Shown piece after piece: positions 44,633 through 53,839 of a DNA stretch of 64,000 nt. Below the pieces are notes generated by a model. That model was not told the origin of the DNA. It made no database searches and saw only the letters and a list, made by a program, of their open reading frames with translations. Positions within the stretch are counted from its first letter, which is position 1. Each line of letters begins with the position of its first letter. Position numbers and translations under genes: made by a program. The stretch comes from Oscillatoriales cyanobacterium (GTDB lineage: Bacteria > Cyanobacteriota > Cyanobacteriia > Cyanobacteriales > Microcoleaceae), in NCBI GenBank assembly GCA_004293365.1, contig RDYN01000011.1, positions 1 through 64,000 of the forward strand. Direction: 5' to 3'.

Positions 44633-44725
44633 TTTTGGCTACTATGGAAAAGCTCAGCAATTTCATAACCGTAATTTTTTTGCTGAGGAATGAGAATTAA
44701 ATAACTTACAAGCTTTATTATTCTT

Positions 44726-44778
44726 GTGGGATGGGCGTCCCGCCCGTTCTTTATGGACGGGCGGGACGCCCATCCCAC
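44726..44778. repeat. 22-bp perfect inverted repeat (GTGGGATGGGCGTCCCGCCC)
   Basis: Two 22-bp perfectly complementary arms around a 9-base loop. A single arm occurs at 19149-19170. It lies in the 630-bp gap between the RTX gene and the SARP gene. The rest of this gap (44779-45144) shows no gene. Confidence 0.85.
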
Positions 44779-45144
44779 TTTCATTGTGTAAATTATTTAA
44801 TTTGCGATCCTGAGTACCCCTGTGGGTACTTTCTCTGCTCCTGAATCAATACATACGACTTTTTATGACTTTTTCTAGCTGGCATTGTCAGTGCATTGGT
44901 TTAACTTGGGTTTATCAGGTCAAACAAACCCGCTGATACTAATACTATTTCCCAAATTCATGCAACAGTAAAAACCTTAGATTGATTTGCTGAAATAAAG
45001 CCAAGGATGCAGATTGTAGCCAGAGTTTTTTGAAGTGGTATTTCAAGCGAAGATAACTGACTCAAAAGCACAATTTGATTTCTGGGAATTGACCAAAATC
45101 ACACACTACTCACTCAATTAAGTTTTTGTAGGAGACACAATGTT

Positions 45145-46071
45145 ATGACTCGATTAGCGTTAGCATTGCTCGGGCCGATGCAGGTAATGGTGAACGGACA
45201 GCCAATCCTCACTTTCCCCTATGAAAAAGTGCGGGCGCTGTTTGCCTATTTAGCGATCGAATCAAGCTATCCGCACCACCGCGATTGTCTGGCTGCGCTG
45301 TTGTGGTCAGATCAGTGCGAGTCAAATGCTCGCAGCAATCTTCGCAAAGCCTTATCCACGCTGCGTCATCTGCTAGGAGATTCGGCGGTTGACTCACCGC
45401 TATTTCTCACCACGCGCAACACGATTCAATTTAATCCGGCGGGCGATCGCACGCTTGATGTGGCTATATTGACTCAGTTGCTCGTGAAGCGGAGCTATCC
45501 CGAAGGGAATCGTCACAGTCAATATTCCCATTCGGATGCTGAACTCGATCCAGAATGCGTGTCTGATTTAGAACAAGCAGTGGCTTTGTATCGGGGAGCG
45601 TTTCTCGATCGAATTCAACTTCCAGATAGCGAAGCCTTTGAAGCGTGGGTGATGCTAAATCGTCAACGCTTCCACGAATTTGTTGTCAACGCCTGTATGG
45701 CACTTGTCACACACTACGAACACCAGCATAACTATCAAAAAGCACAACATTACGTGCAACGGCAGCTTCAACTAGAACCCTGGAATGAATCAGCCCATCA
45801 ATGTTTGATGCGGATTTTAGCACTGTGCGGGCGGCGCACGGCTGCTTTGAAGCAGTACGATCGCTGCTGTCAGATTCTAGAACAAGAATTAGCCACCGAA
45901 CCAGAACCCGCAACGATCGCCTTATGGGAAGCAATTCGATCGGGCACATGGAGTGACCGGGCGAGTGCAGATCGAGCTACAAAAAACACCAGAAAAAACT
46001 CGCTCGTTTTCAGTACCTTAACCACTTTAGGCTCGTTGTTGCCCCCTGAAGCAATGTTATCCAGAGATTAG
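45145..46071 (+). CDS. SARP/BTAD-type transcriptional activator
   Basis: 308 residues. An N-terminal OmpR-like winged helix (MTRLALALLGPMQVMVNGQP, then HHRDCLAALLWSDQCESNAR and NLRKALSTLRHLLGD), followed by the bacterial transcriptional activation domain (AVALYRGAFLDRIQLPDSEA through MRILALCGRRTAALKQYDRC). This is the whole SARP unit; the ATPase and TPR parts of AfsR-like proteins are absent. AGGAGA precedes the ATG. It lies between two genes with SARP-like repeats in their leaders. Its last ~50 codons are partly duplicated at 47023-47345. Confidence 0.88.
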   Translation: MTRLALALLGPMQVMVNGQPILTFPYEKVRALFAYLAIESSYPHHRDCLAALLWSDQCESNARSNLRKALSTLRHLLGDSAVDSPLFLTTRNTIQFNPAGDRTLDVAILTQLLVKRSYPEGNRHSQYSHSDAELDPECVSDLEQAVALYRGAFLDRIQLPDSEAFEAWVMLNRQRFHEFVVNACMALVTHYEHQHNYQKAQHYVQRQLQLEPWNESAHQCLMRILALCGRRTAALKQYDRCCQILEQELATEPEPATIALWEAIRSGTWSDRASADRATKNTRKNSLVFSTLTTLGSLLPPEAMLSRD

Positions 46072-46162
46072 GCAATCGCCCTTCAGAAATTTTGTTGGAA
46101 GGGGCGATCGCCACTCCCTCAGTAAATTTCATGGCAGGGCGATCGCAGTTGTCACAGACTCC

Positions 46163-46915
46163 TTATGGCACGATCGAGAAACCTGAATCCCTGATACTAG
46201 GATTAGCAACGAGTAACGAATGTCCTTTTGCATAGCAAAGAAGTTCGTGTGCCCAGGATTCAAATAATGCGAAAATTTCATCAACGAGAGAAAGGCAACG
46301 CGCTTGGGTTGACTCATCCAATTGAATTTTAGCAATCTCAACGCGATCGCTGCCCACCGAATGTCCAGACTCTCGACCGAAGTGAAATTCTCCACAGTAA
46401 CGAAGTTCGATCCCGCGTCGAATTTCAATTGCCTTCGCTAAATTAAGCATGGTACTAAAGAGCACATTTCCGGTCTCCTCAATTGCCTCAATAATGGCAA
46501 TACGTTCTACTGCACTTGCCCCTGAAATGAGAGCAGCAAGTCGGTAGGTCAGGATGCGATTTTGGCGTGTTTCATCGCTCCAGAGAAAACGCATCCACGA
46601 TGTTGGGCTACACAGATGATCGAAACCGAGCTTAGTGAAATCTTCAAGATACCAAGGCCAATGATGATCGTCCTCATAGGTATGGATATTTACTTGCTCT
46701 TGGTATATATTGGTTGTGGGTTCCTCTCGCAGCATATACTTATTGATGTCGCCAAAGCTCAGAATGAAGTGCGCCATGCAAGGGTAAAAACCAAGCCTCT
46801 CTTCTTCAGTCAAACTCGAGTCGCGCATATGTTGGAATAAGGGCAAATTGGAGTAGGTTTGCTTATTTTTTAAGATTTTTTTCAGGACATATTTCATGAT
46901 GATTTTTTCCGTCAT
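46163..46915 (-). CDS. haem-oxygenase-like-fold iron-containing protein
   Basis: 250 residues, all helical. Histidine/acid sites in the order of haem-oxygenase-like diiron oxidases: MAHFILSFGDINKYM (His49), NIHTYEDDHHWPWYLEDF (His78, Glu81, His84/85), AIIEAIEETGNVLFS (Glu143-Glu147) and GEFHFGRESGHSVGSDR (His178, Glu182, His185). Such proteins cleave or oxidise small amino-acid or fatty-acid substrates using an iron pair. Substrate unknown. A start at 46897 (MKYVLKK) is also possible. Its leader matches that of the RTX gene, so the two may form one regulon under the nearby SARP. Confidence 0.7.
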   Translation of the reverse strand: MTEKIIMKYVLKKILKNKQTYSNLPLFQHMRDSSLTEEERLGFYPCMAHFILSFGDINKYMLREEPTTNIYQEQVNIHTYEDDHHWPWYLEDFTKLGFDHLCSPTSWMRFLWSDETRQNRILTYRLAALISGASAVERIAIIEAIEETGNVLFSTMLNLAKAIEIRRGIELRYCGEFHFGRESGHSVGSDRVEIAKIQLDESTQARCLSLVDEIFALFESWAHELLCYAKGHSLLVANPSIRDSGFSIVP

Positions 46916-46930
46916 TGTTTCTTGTTAATT

Positions 46931-47024
46931 CAGTGATGTGTATACCCTAACAAGGCATCGTCTAGGCATCGTCCACATTAGCGTGAATCGAGCATGAATT
47001 GGTAAACTTTTGTTGCTTCACTGT
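46931..47024 (-). promoter_or_regulatory. second candidate SARP operator, duplicated leader
   Basis: GCATCGTC at 46955-46962 and 46966-46973 keeps the 11-bp period, although the spacer base differs (TAG against TAC at 44572-44574). The similarity to 44541-44632 runs to ACTGT and stops where the partial SARP copy begins. Confidence 0.6.
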
Positions 47025-47345
47025 ACGCGGCTGCTTTGAAGCAGTACGATCGCTGCTGTCAGATTCTAGAATAAGAATTAGCCACCGAACCAGAACCGGC
47101 AACGATCGCCTTATACCAATTTAATGTAAAGCTCCATAAAATTCCGATCCCCCTCGCATCCCCCTTAAAAAGGGGGACTTTGATTGGACTCTTGTCCCCC
47201 CCTTATTAAGGGGGGTTAGGGGGGATCGGAATATGTGCAGCTTCATAAAAAATTGGTATTATGGGAAGAAATTCGATCGGGCACGTGGAGTGACCGGGCG
47301 ATTGGAGAGTCCGATCGGGTGAAGCTACCATCGATCTCTGCGGTT
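47023..47345 (+). pseudogene. partial duplicate of the SARP gene 3' part, interrupted by a MITE
   Basis: 47026-47110 and 47262-47335 copy the intact gene around 45838-45987 (CGGCTGCTTTGAAGCAGTAC ... TTCGATCGGGCAC). A CAA-to-TAA change gives a stop at GAATAAGAA. The copy lacks the 5' two-thirds and is joined directly to the duplicated leader at an ACTGT microhomology. Confidence 0.9.
47114..47258. mobile_element. 145-bp MITE with GATCCCCCT core, TTA target duplication
   Basis: The ends TACCAATTTAATGTAAAGCT and AGCTTCATAAAAAATTGGTA are inverted repeats related to the 93-bp MITEs at 23288 and 23430. The core holds the CCCCCTCGCATCCCCCTT palindrome family. It is flanked by TTA on both sides; the intact SARP gene has only one TTA here (CGCCTTATGGG). 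Confidence 0.85.
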
Positions 47346-47409
47346 TCTAAGCGATCGGTTCCAAAATCCTTAGCGCTAGTGGGACAGTGATTAGCCGGAC
47401 TCGATCTGA

Positions 47410-50400
47410 CTAATTATTGTGCCCAATCTCCACTGCTCCAAGTGCTTTTAGGGTTGATATTTGAGCATCGGTTAGACCCGTGACACCTGCAATATTCATG
47501 CCTTCGTAAAGCCGAGGCGATCGCATTTTTTTCACACACTCACCCGTCTCCATTTCCCACAGATTAATAGCTCCATCGGCGCTGCCGCTGGCTATGGTTT
47601 TACCATCGGGGGAAATTGCGATCGCCCAAACTTCAGATGTATAGTTCTGGATGTTTTTAACGCATTCCCCGGAGCAAACATCCCACAACTTAATTGTTTT
47701 ATCGTGACTGCCGCTGACCAAAATTTGCCCATCTAAACTAAACCGCACTGACCAAACTGAAGCCGCGTGACCGGGCAAGGTTTTCAGACATTCTCCAGAC
47801 TCAACATCCCAAAGTTTTACCAGTTTGTCGTCACCGCTACTTGCCAAAATCTTGCCATCCGGGCTAAAGGCAACCGAAAACAACAAACTGGTATGACCTG
47901 AAAGAGTTTTGAAACATTCCCCAGAGTCAATATCCCACAATCTCAATAATTTATCATCGCCGCCACTGGCTAAAATTGTGCCATCTGGACTGAAAGCAAT
48001 TGACCAAGCACGGCAACAATCTGACAGAATTTGACAGCATTCACCAGTCTGAACATTCCATAATCGGATGGTATGGGTATTCTCACTACTTGCCAATGTG
48101 CGACCGTCTGGACTGAAGTTTATAGCAAATACGATATTCGCAATGCTTGTACCCCCCTGCATTACCCGCAGCAATTGACCTGTAGCGACATCCCACAACC
48201 GGATAATGCCACTATTACTGCTGCTTGCTAGCATTTGACCATCTGGACTGAAGGCAACGCACCAAACCCAATTTGTGTGTCCTTGCAGTGTTTTGCTACA
48301 CTCACCAGATTGGATATCCCATAATTTGAGCGTTGTGTCATCGCTACCGCTGGCTAATAACTGTCCATCTGGACTAAAGGCAAGGGATTTAATCCCGGCG
48401 CTGTAGCCATGCAATGTCCTGAATGATTCTCCTGTGTGCGTGTTCCAGAGGGTGACTGTGCGATCGAGACTGCCACTTGCCAGAATATGACCTTGAGGGT
48501 GAAATGCGATCGACCAAATCCAACCAGAGTGTTTCTGCATAATTTTGCAGCGGAAAGTTGCAACATCCCAGAGTCGAACTGTGCAATCATAACTGGCACT
48601 AGCGATCGTACAACCATCTGGACTAAATGCAACTGCTGCGACAGGATCGGTATGTCCCCGCAAAATCTTTAAACATTGCCCTGTAGAAATCTCCCACAAG
48701 CGCACAGTACAATCCCAACTGGCGCTGACCAAAGTTTGACCGTCTGGACTAAAAGCAATCGAGCGAATCGCGTTTGTATGCCCTTCCAATGTGTTAATAA
48801 TTTCCCCTGTTTCAACCAGCCACAATTTTACCGTTTGGTCGTAACTACAACTCGCCAAAAGTTGACCGTCGGGACTAAAAATCACCGCCATCACAAAAGT
48901 GGTATGTCCGCGCAGCGTCTTTAAACATTCACCCGTTGCTACATCCCACAACTTAATTGTGCAATCCCAACTCCCACTCGCTAAAATTCCCCCATGTCCC
49001 CCTTGGTAAGGGGCGAGCGGGCTAAATGCGACCGAATTTACCCATCCGGTATGCTCTGTTAATGTTTGAATACACCTACCCGCAGCCAAATCCCATAACT
49101 TAACGGTATGGTCAAAAGAGGCACTTGCTAAAATTTGATTGTTGGGACTAAAAGCGACACCAACAATCCAACTGGAGTGTCCTTCACAGGTGAGAAAATC
49201 TCGATAATCTTGCGATCGGCAGACTCGAATTTTGCCATCCACATTGCCCACTGCCAAAAACTTACCATCTGCGCTAAAGGCAACAGATATAGCCCCATTT
49301 GAATTACTGGTAAAGACGGATTTAGACAGATCGGAATTGGCAAAGTTAACTCGATGCAAGTTGGCATTTATCAGATAAGCTTGCCAGATACTCAAGTATG
49401 AAAAATCATATCCGCTTAACTTTATTTTTAGTTGAAGTAACAGGTTAATCAAATTGCCACCCGCATATCCCACTGAGTTGGGAAATTGCGTTCGCATCCG
49501 AAACAAAACCTCATTTAGTTGATATTCAACTTCTTTATTAGACCGGAATTCGCCCAGAATTCGTTCAGCCAGCGGTGTTAATATTAAGCGAATTTGGCTT
49601 TCTCTGATGTAATCTTTCGCCTCTGCTTTAATCAGGGCGTGGCTGACGAATAAATCTAGATTTTGCGACTGAATTTCCCGCTCAAATCGATCGATTAACT
49701 GTTCGGTAACATACTCCATCACCACAGGTTGTAGGGTGAATTTTCCGGCATTATTTTCAATCAGCGATCGCCCTCTCAGGGATAACAAAGCATCCAGGAG
49801 TTTAGATTGTGAAGGAATCGCCACAAAATTCGCCCGCAACTCGGCAAGGGTTATCCATTCTCGATCGATCGCCAGCCAATACATAATCTGCTTTTCCAAG
49901 TTTGACAAACGATTAAATTGTCCGTCGAGCAGAATATTTATATCTCCGAAAGCGAGCGCTCCCTGCTCCAAAAAGTTGCTAATATTGCCATCAAATAAAT
50001 CTCGCACGGTTGTCGAGACAATTTTGAGCGCCAGGGGATTACCGCAATAATGTTGAGTTAAATTTATCCAATCGGTTTCTGTTTCGGAAAAACAGCCATT
50101 GGCTTGAAAAATTTCTTGCACTTCCAGGGAACCTAACCCTCTTAAGGGTAAGCTTCGCACAGGTGAGGTTTCGCCTTCGAGCGGGATCAAAGTTGTGGGT
50201 TTTTCCCGACTTGTTAATAGCAGACAACTAAAATGGTATTCGCTGCCAATTCGTCTGAGAAGCTCGCCATATCCCTCGTAACCTTCTCGATATTGTTCTA
50301 TTCTACCTGGGAATGTTGCGTTATCGTTACTGCCTATAATTGTCTCAATATTATCGAGGATCAAAAGACAGTGGGAGGAACGTAAATATCCCATCAGTTG

Positions 50401-51039
50401 AGTGATTTGATCTGCCAATGATGTCGGAATTTCTGTTTCTTGTTGCTCGGAAATAATTTGAATCAAATTTAACAATACATCCTCAATTGGTGGCGCGTTG
50501 CGTAAGGATTGCCAAATCAGAAATTCAAAGTTGTTTTGAAGTGCGATCGCGAGTTTTGCAGCCAGTGATGTTTTGCCAATTCCCCCCATTCCGACTAAGG
50601 CAACCAAACGGCAGGAGTCGCTAACAATCCATTGTTGCAGTTGCGCTAATTCCTGATTTCTACCGTAAAATGTGGAGACATCAACGATTTCTCCCCAGTG
50701 GCGGTGCGCTGCAATTTCTTGTTGTTGAATTTGCTGTTGCAGCGATGGTATTTTTTCGATTTCGGTGCTGGGTAATTCTACGAAAACCCGACGCAACCGC
50801 CGCCCTATTACTGCCTGAAGATTGCTTTTAGTAACCTTTTCTCCAAGTGCAGTAGTGAGTAGTTTCCATAACTTGTAACCCACATCTTTGATATAACTAG
50901 CATCATAGCCAGCGCTCTCGGCAATATCTAAATAAGATAGCCCTTCCCAAGATTTGCGAAATACGATCTCTTGGATGTTGCTGAGGGAAGTTGGCGCGAT
51001 CGCTGTATCTAAAATTTTCAGTGCTTCTTCCACAGTCAT
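47410..51039 (-). CDS. NB-ARC/WD40 STAND protein with vMAP-type N-terminus
   Basis: 1209 residues. An N-terminal helical domain ([20 protein letters not shown]) of the vWA-MoxR-associated type; an NB-ARC ATPase with Walker [16 protein letters not shown] (residues 147-161), Walker [14 protein letters not shown] and LLTSREKP; a winged-helix part; then about 14 WD40 repeats (about residues 580-1190, ending in [I/V][K/R]LWD), enough for two seven-bladed propellers. It is a signal-transduction ATPase, with the propellers as sensor or scaffold. One WD40 loop holds [15 protein letters not shown], derived from an inserted DNA repeat. Confidence 0.9.
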   Translation of the reverse strand: MTVEEALKILDTAIAPTSLSNIQEIVFRKSWEGLSYLDIAESAGYDASYIKDVGYKLWKLLTTALGEKVTKSNLQAVIGRRLRRVFVELPSTEIEKIPSLQQQIQQQEIAAHRHWGEIVDVSTFYGRNQELAQLQQWIVSDSCRLVALVGMGGIGKTSLAAKLAIALQNNFEFLIWQSLRNAPPIEDVLLNLIQIISEQQETEIPTSLADQITQLMGYLRSSHCLLILDNIETIIGSNDNATFPGRIEQYREGYEGYGELLRRIGSEYHFSCLLLTSREKPTTLIPLEGETSPVRSLPLRGLGSLEVQEIFQANGCFSETETDWINLTQHYCGNPLALKIVSTTVRDLFDGNISNFLEQGALAFGDINILLDGQFNRLSNLEKQIMYWLAIDREWITLAELRANFVAIPSQSKLLDALLSLRGRSLIENNAGKFTLQPVVMEYVTEQLIDRFEREIQSQNLDLFVSHALIKAEAKDYIRESQIRLILTPLAERILGEFRSNKEVEYQLNEVLFRMRTQFPNSVGYAGGNLINLLLQLKIKLSGYDFSYLSIWQAYLINANLHRVNFANSDLSKSVFTSNSNGAISVAFSADGKFLAVGNVDGKIRVCRSQDYRDFLTCEGHSSWIVGVAFSPNNQILASASFDHTVKLWDLAAGRCIQTLTEHTGWVNSVAFSPLAPYQGGHGGILASGSWDCTIKLWDVATGECLKTLRGHTTFVMAVIFSPDGQLLASCSYDQTVKLWLVETGEIINTLEGHTNAIRSIAFSPDGQTLVSASWDCTVRLWEISTGQCLKILRGHTDPVAAVAFSPDGCTIASASYDCTVRLWDVATFRCKIMQKHSGWIWSIAFHPQGHILASGSLDRTVTLWNTHTGESFRTLHGYSAGIKSLAFSPDGQLLASGSDDTTLKLWDIQSGECSKTLQGHTNWVWCVAFSPDGQMLASSSNSGIIRLWDVATGQLLRVMQGGTSIANIVFAINFSPDGRTLASSENTHTIRLWNVQTGECCQILSDCCRAWSIAFSPDGTILASGGDDKLLRLWDIDSGECFKTLSGHTSLLFSVAFSPDGKILASSGDDKLVKLWDVESGECLKTLPGHAASVWSVRFSLDGQILVSGSHDKTIKLWDVCSGECVKNIQNYTSEVWAIAISPDGKTIASGSADGAINLWEMETGECVKKMRSPRLYEGMNIAGVTGLTDAQISTLKALGAVEIGHNN

Positions 51040-51349
51040 CGCTTTACAAAACCTCTAAACTCGTCTTCTGAGATCTTGCATTTATTCTAGCTGAAACGGG
51101 ATCTTGGGCCCATCCCACCAGGCGAGGTGACAACCCCGCCGGAAACCAAGACAGGGCTGATGGAGGTTAAAAGCTGTGACAACAAGAGTCAAAAGCCCCA
51201 CCCGTGGCGGATTTACCAAACTCGCAGCTCAAAAAAGATGGAGTCGAAATTGTTGGTGAATATCCGTTCATAATTTACTAACGTTTGCTAACAAACTGAA
51301 ATTTACTTGCTTCAACCGTAGGTGTCGGCACTTCTACGTCCACAAGCCT
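51040..51349. other. intergenic region and right end of the second TnpB element
   Basis: 51317-51338 holds CGTAG...CTACG, a hairpin followed on the minus strand by GTTGAAGCAAGTAA, typical of an IS200/IS605 right end with omega RNA. The rest (51040-51300) carries a short GGCGAGGTGACAACCCCGCC inverted run and no gene. Confidence 0.5.
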
Positions 51350-52450
51350 TCAGGAACTGAGACTCAGCCCCATACGTTCTATATTCAGAGCCGCATTCAA
51401 ATCACGATCCATTGAATGACCGCATTCGGTGCAGTCAAAAACACGGTCAGAGATCGTCAATTCAGAATTCTTCCGCCCGCAATTGAAGCAGGTCTTACTG
51501 CTGGGCTCCCATCTTCCAATGATGAATAACTGCGAGCCATGCAGCTTGCACTTGTATTCAAGTTGCCGACGAAATTCATAAAATCCCAGCATTGCAACTG
51601 CACCCGCCAGTTTGCCAAATTTCAGCATTCCAGATACATTTAAATCTTCAATGCAGACCGCTTGAAAGCTGTGAGCCAAATAGGTTGTAAGCTTATTGAG
51701 GAAGTCTTTACGAATGCAGGTTAAGCGATAATGCAACTGTGCAATACGCTCAAGAAAGTCTTTGTAGCCTTGCGATCCACGCTGTTTGTTGCGGTTCAAG
51801 TATTGCAGGATCGCAATTTTCGCCTTTAACCGTTTGTATTCTGGGGGAGCGTCAAACACTTGCCCGTTGGATAGAGCGGCAAATTGCTTCACTCCGAGAT
51901 CAACACCTACAGACCGATTGGTTTTCTCGGTCTGCACTGGCTCAATTTCGATTTTGAAGCTAATAAACCACTTGTCAGATTGACGGGAAATGGTTACGTT
52001 TTTAGGCTTTACTTGCGGCAAAGTTTCAAACGTCTTCAACACCCCGATCGCGGGAACTTGGATGTGATTAGACCCAAGGACTTTGATCGTTCCATCCAAC
52101 ATGAATGAGTCATGCTGCCCCTTTTTCTTGAATCTTGGCGGACTTTTCTTTTTCTTGAAGCAGTTATCCCAAGCGTCACGCAATGCTTTCAAGGCATATT
52201 GAGGGGCGCATTTGGAAACCTCGTAGTACCAAAGATGCTCAGGTTTAACCATCGCAACTAACAGCTTATGCAAGTCGATGCTGCTGGGAAATTTTAGCTT
52301 TGATTCAGGATTAGCTTTGTTGTAATCGAGAATATTCTGAGTTAGCCAAACTCCCCAGTTGTAGGCATGACGAGCAGTTCCAGCGTGTTTTGCCAAAACT
52401 GTGCGCTGTTTATTGTTGAGGTTGAGTTCTGTCTTGAATCCTAGTAGCAT
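51350..52450 (-). CDS. tnpB: TnpB (IS200/IS605-type RNA-guided nuclease), second copy, different lineage
   Basis: About 366 residues from ATG 52450 (MLLGFKTELNLNNKQRTVLA); in-frame ATGs at 52465 and 52480 are possible, and the frame is open much further upstream without domain content. RuvC residues intact: Asp in VGVDLGVKQFAA, Glu in VCIEDLNVSGML, Asp in HSMDRDLNAALNI; zinc ribbon CFNCGRKNSELTISDRVFDC then TEC. It is not closely similar to the first TnpB. No TnpA. A small RHH gene is divergent from it, and the starts are 34 bp apart. Confidence 0.9.
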   Translation of the reverse strand: MLLGFKTELNLNNKQRTVLAKHAGTARHAYNWGVWLTQNILDYNKANPESKLKFPSSIDLHKLLVAMVKPEHLWYYEVSKCAPQYALKALRDAWDNCFKKKKSPPRFKKKGQHDSFMLDGTIKVLGSNHIQVPAIGVLKTFETLPQVKPKNVTISRQSDKWFISFKIEIEPVQTEKTNRSVGVDLGVKQFAALSNGQVFDAPPEYKRLKAKIAILQYLNRNKQRGSQGYKDFLERIAQLHYRLTCIRKDFLNKLTTYLAHSFQAVCIEDLNVSGMLKFGKLAGAVAMLGFYEFRRQLEYKCKLHGSQLFIIGRWEPSSKTCFNCGRKNSELTISDRVFDCTECGHSMDRDLNAALNIERMGLSLSS

Positions 52451-52475
52451 GAGTCTATTGTACATCGGATAAGCG

Positions 52476-52485
52476 TACATATGTA
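52476..52485. promoter_or_regulatory. TACATATGTA palindrome in the tnpB/RHH divergent promoter
   Basis: A perfect 10-bp palindrome touching the RHH start codon, with another GTACAT at 52460-52465. It lies between the two divergent starts and would suit binding by an RHH dimer; this is inference. Confidence 0.35.
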
Positions 52486-52670
52486 TGTCTACAAGAGAAA
52501 ACTTTCGACTTTCGGATAAAGAGTCAGCAATCCTTTCACTGTATTGCCAGCAAGAGGATCGCACCAAGACGGATGTGGTTCGCGAATTGGTTAGAGCCTT
52601 GGAAGATAGGCTCACTCCTGAAAATAAGCAATTGTTAGCAAATAGCAGTAAATCAATCACTGTTGATTAA
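52485..52670 (+). CDS. small ribbon-helix-helix protein
   Basis: 61 residues: MSTRENFRLSDKESAILSLY then CQQEDRTKTDVVRELVRALE, a strand-helix-helix of the CopG/Arc type with a TKTDVVRELVRALE second helix. It probably binds DNA as a dimer. Its start lies 34 bp from tnpB on the other strand. It may regulate its own and tnpB promoters. Followed by a hairpin at 52697-52727. Confidence 0.65.
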   Translation: MSTRENFRLSDKESAILSLYCQQEDRTKTDVVRELVRALEDRLTPENKQLLANSSKSITVD

Positions 52671-52696
52671 CCTTCTTGCAATCTGCTGTAAATACA

Positions 52697-52727
52697 AGAA
52701 ACCCGGCTTTTCAAGAAAACCGGGTTT
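52697..52727. terminator. GAAACCCGGC...GCCGGGTTTTT-type hairpin
   Basis: AAACCCGG and CCGGGTTTTT around a short loop, with a T-run on the right, after the RHH gene. It belongs to the AAACCCGGTTT repeat family found throughout the window. Confidence 0.6.
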
Positions 52728-52762
52728 TTGAGTTGAAAGAGTTTTAAGTTAACTTGCGCGCC

Positions 52763-53839
52763 TCAATTCGATTTCCGAGTGTTAGGCGATTCGTAGTAAA
52801 CTCCAGAACCTGTATCGGAAACAAAGTGACAATCCCAGTAAGAGCGAATAAAGCTCTTCCAAATTGGATCGGTTGATTTGCGATAATAATCTCCCAACAA
52901 TGGCTTGATGGCTTCTGTTGCTTCCTTCAAGTGATAGTGCGGCATTGTCGAGAAAATGTGGTGGGCGACGTGGGTGCCGATGTCGTGATGGATGGAATTG
53001 ATGATTCCGTAATCGCGATCGATCGTAGATAGCGCGCCTTTCAAGAAATACCAGTCATCTCCGCGATACCAGGGAATATCGGCTTCTGTGTGGTGCAGGA
53101 ATGTTACCAAATCCAGCCACATTACAAAGATTACGTAGGGAACTAGGTAGAATTTGAGTAAAAACAGCCAACCAAATTGATAGGTTAATGCGCCTAAAAA
53201 GGCTACCATCAATACTAAGGATGCGGAACTCGTTAACACGTCCGCTTTTTCGGAAGGACGGAAAATCGGGCTACCGGGCATGAAGTGAGAACCGACTCGA
53301 TCGGGCGATCGCCGAAACAGATAAATTGGATAGGCAAATAACATCAAATAAAAGCGTCCTAGCTTTTCGTACCAGGGCATTTGATTGTATTTGCTCTCCG
53401 ACACGGGATACCAGCTTTCATCGTTGTCCAAGCTGCCTGTATTCGCGTGGTGGGTTCTGTGGCTGATCCGCCAACCGTGGAAGGGTACGAGAATGGGTGC
53501 GTGGGAGAGGTGTCCGATCAGGTTGTTGAGCCATTTGCTCTTAGAAAATGAACCGTGCCCGCAGTCGTGGCCGACTACAAACAATGCCCAAAACATGGTT
53601 CCCTGCATGAACCAGAAGATTGGATAAAATAACCAGGAATCGAGGCTGTAGGCGATCGCGTATAAACCTGCGATAATTCCAAGATCCAAAAAGAAATAAG
53701 CTAGAGATCTCCAAGCCGAGGGTTCAAAACAATGGGCTGGAATGGCTGCTTTGACATCACTAAGAGTAAAAGGTAACTCTTTTGTACGAGAGGATGAGCC
53801 TGGATTGCTCGGCTGATTGAGAACAGTATTTGATTGCAC
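52763..53839 (-). CDS. desB: omega-3 (delta-15) fatty acid desaturase
   Basis: 358 residues. An integral membrane acyl-lipid desaturase introducing the omega-3 double bond, important for cold acclimation of thylakoids. Three His boxes: HDCGH (in FVVGHDCGHGSFS), HRTHH (in WRISHRTHHANTG) and HVAHH (in HHDIGTHVAHHIFSTMP), with the DesB-type phrases WYRGDDWYFLKGALSTIDRD. Four hydrophobic helices. Cold regulation is known for the family; no element was recognised here. Confidence 0.93.
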   Translation of the reverse strand: MQSNTVLNQPSNPGSSSRTKELPFTLSDVKAAIPAHCFEPSAWRSLAYFFLDLGIIAGLYAIAYSLDSWLFYPIFWFMQGTMFWALFVVGHDCGHGSFSKSKWLNNLIGHLSHAPILVPFHGWRISHRTHHANTGSLDNDESWYPVSESKYNQMPWYEKLGRFYLMLFAYPIYLFRRSPDRVGSHFMPGSPIFRPSEKADVLTSSASLVLMVAFLGALTYQFGWLFLLKFYLVPYVIFVMWLDLVTFLHHTEADIPWYRGDDWYFLKGALSTIDRDYGIINSIHHDIGTHVAHHIFSTMPHYHLKEATEAIKPLLGDYYRKSTDPIWKSFIRSYWDCHFVSDTGSGVYYESPNTRKSN

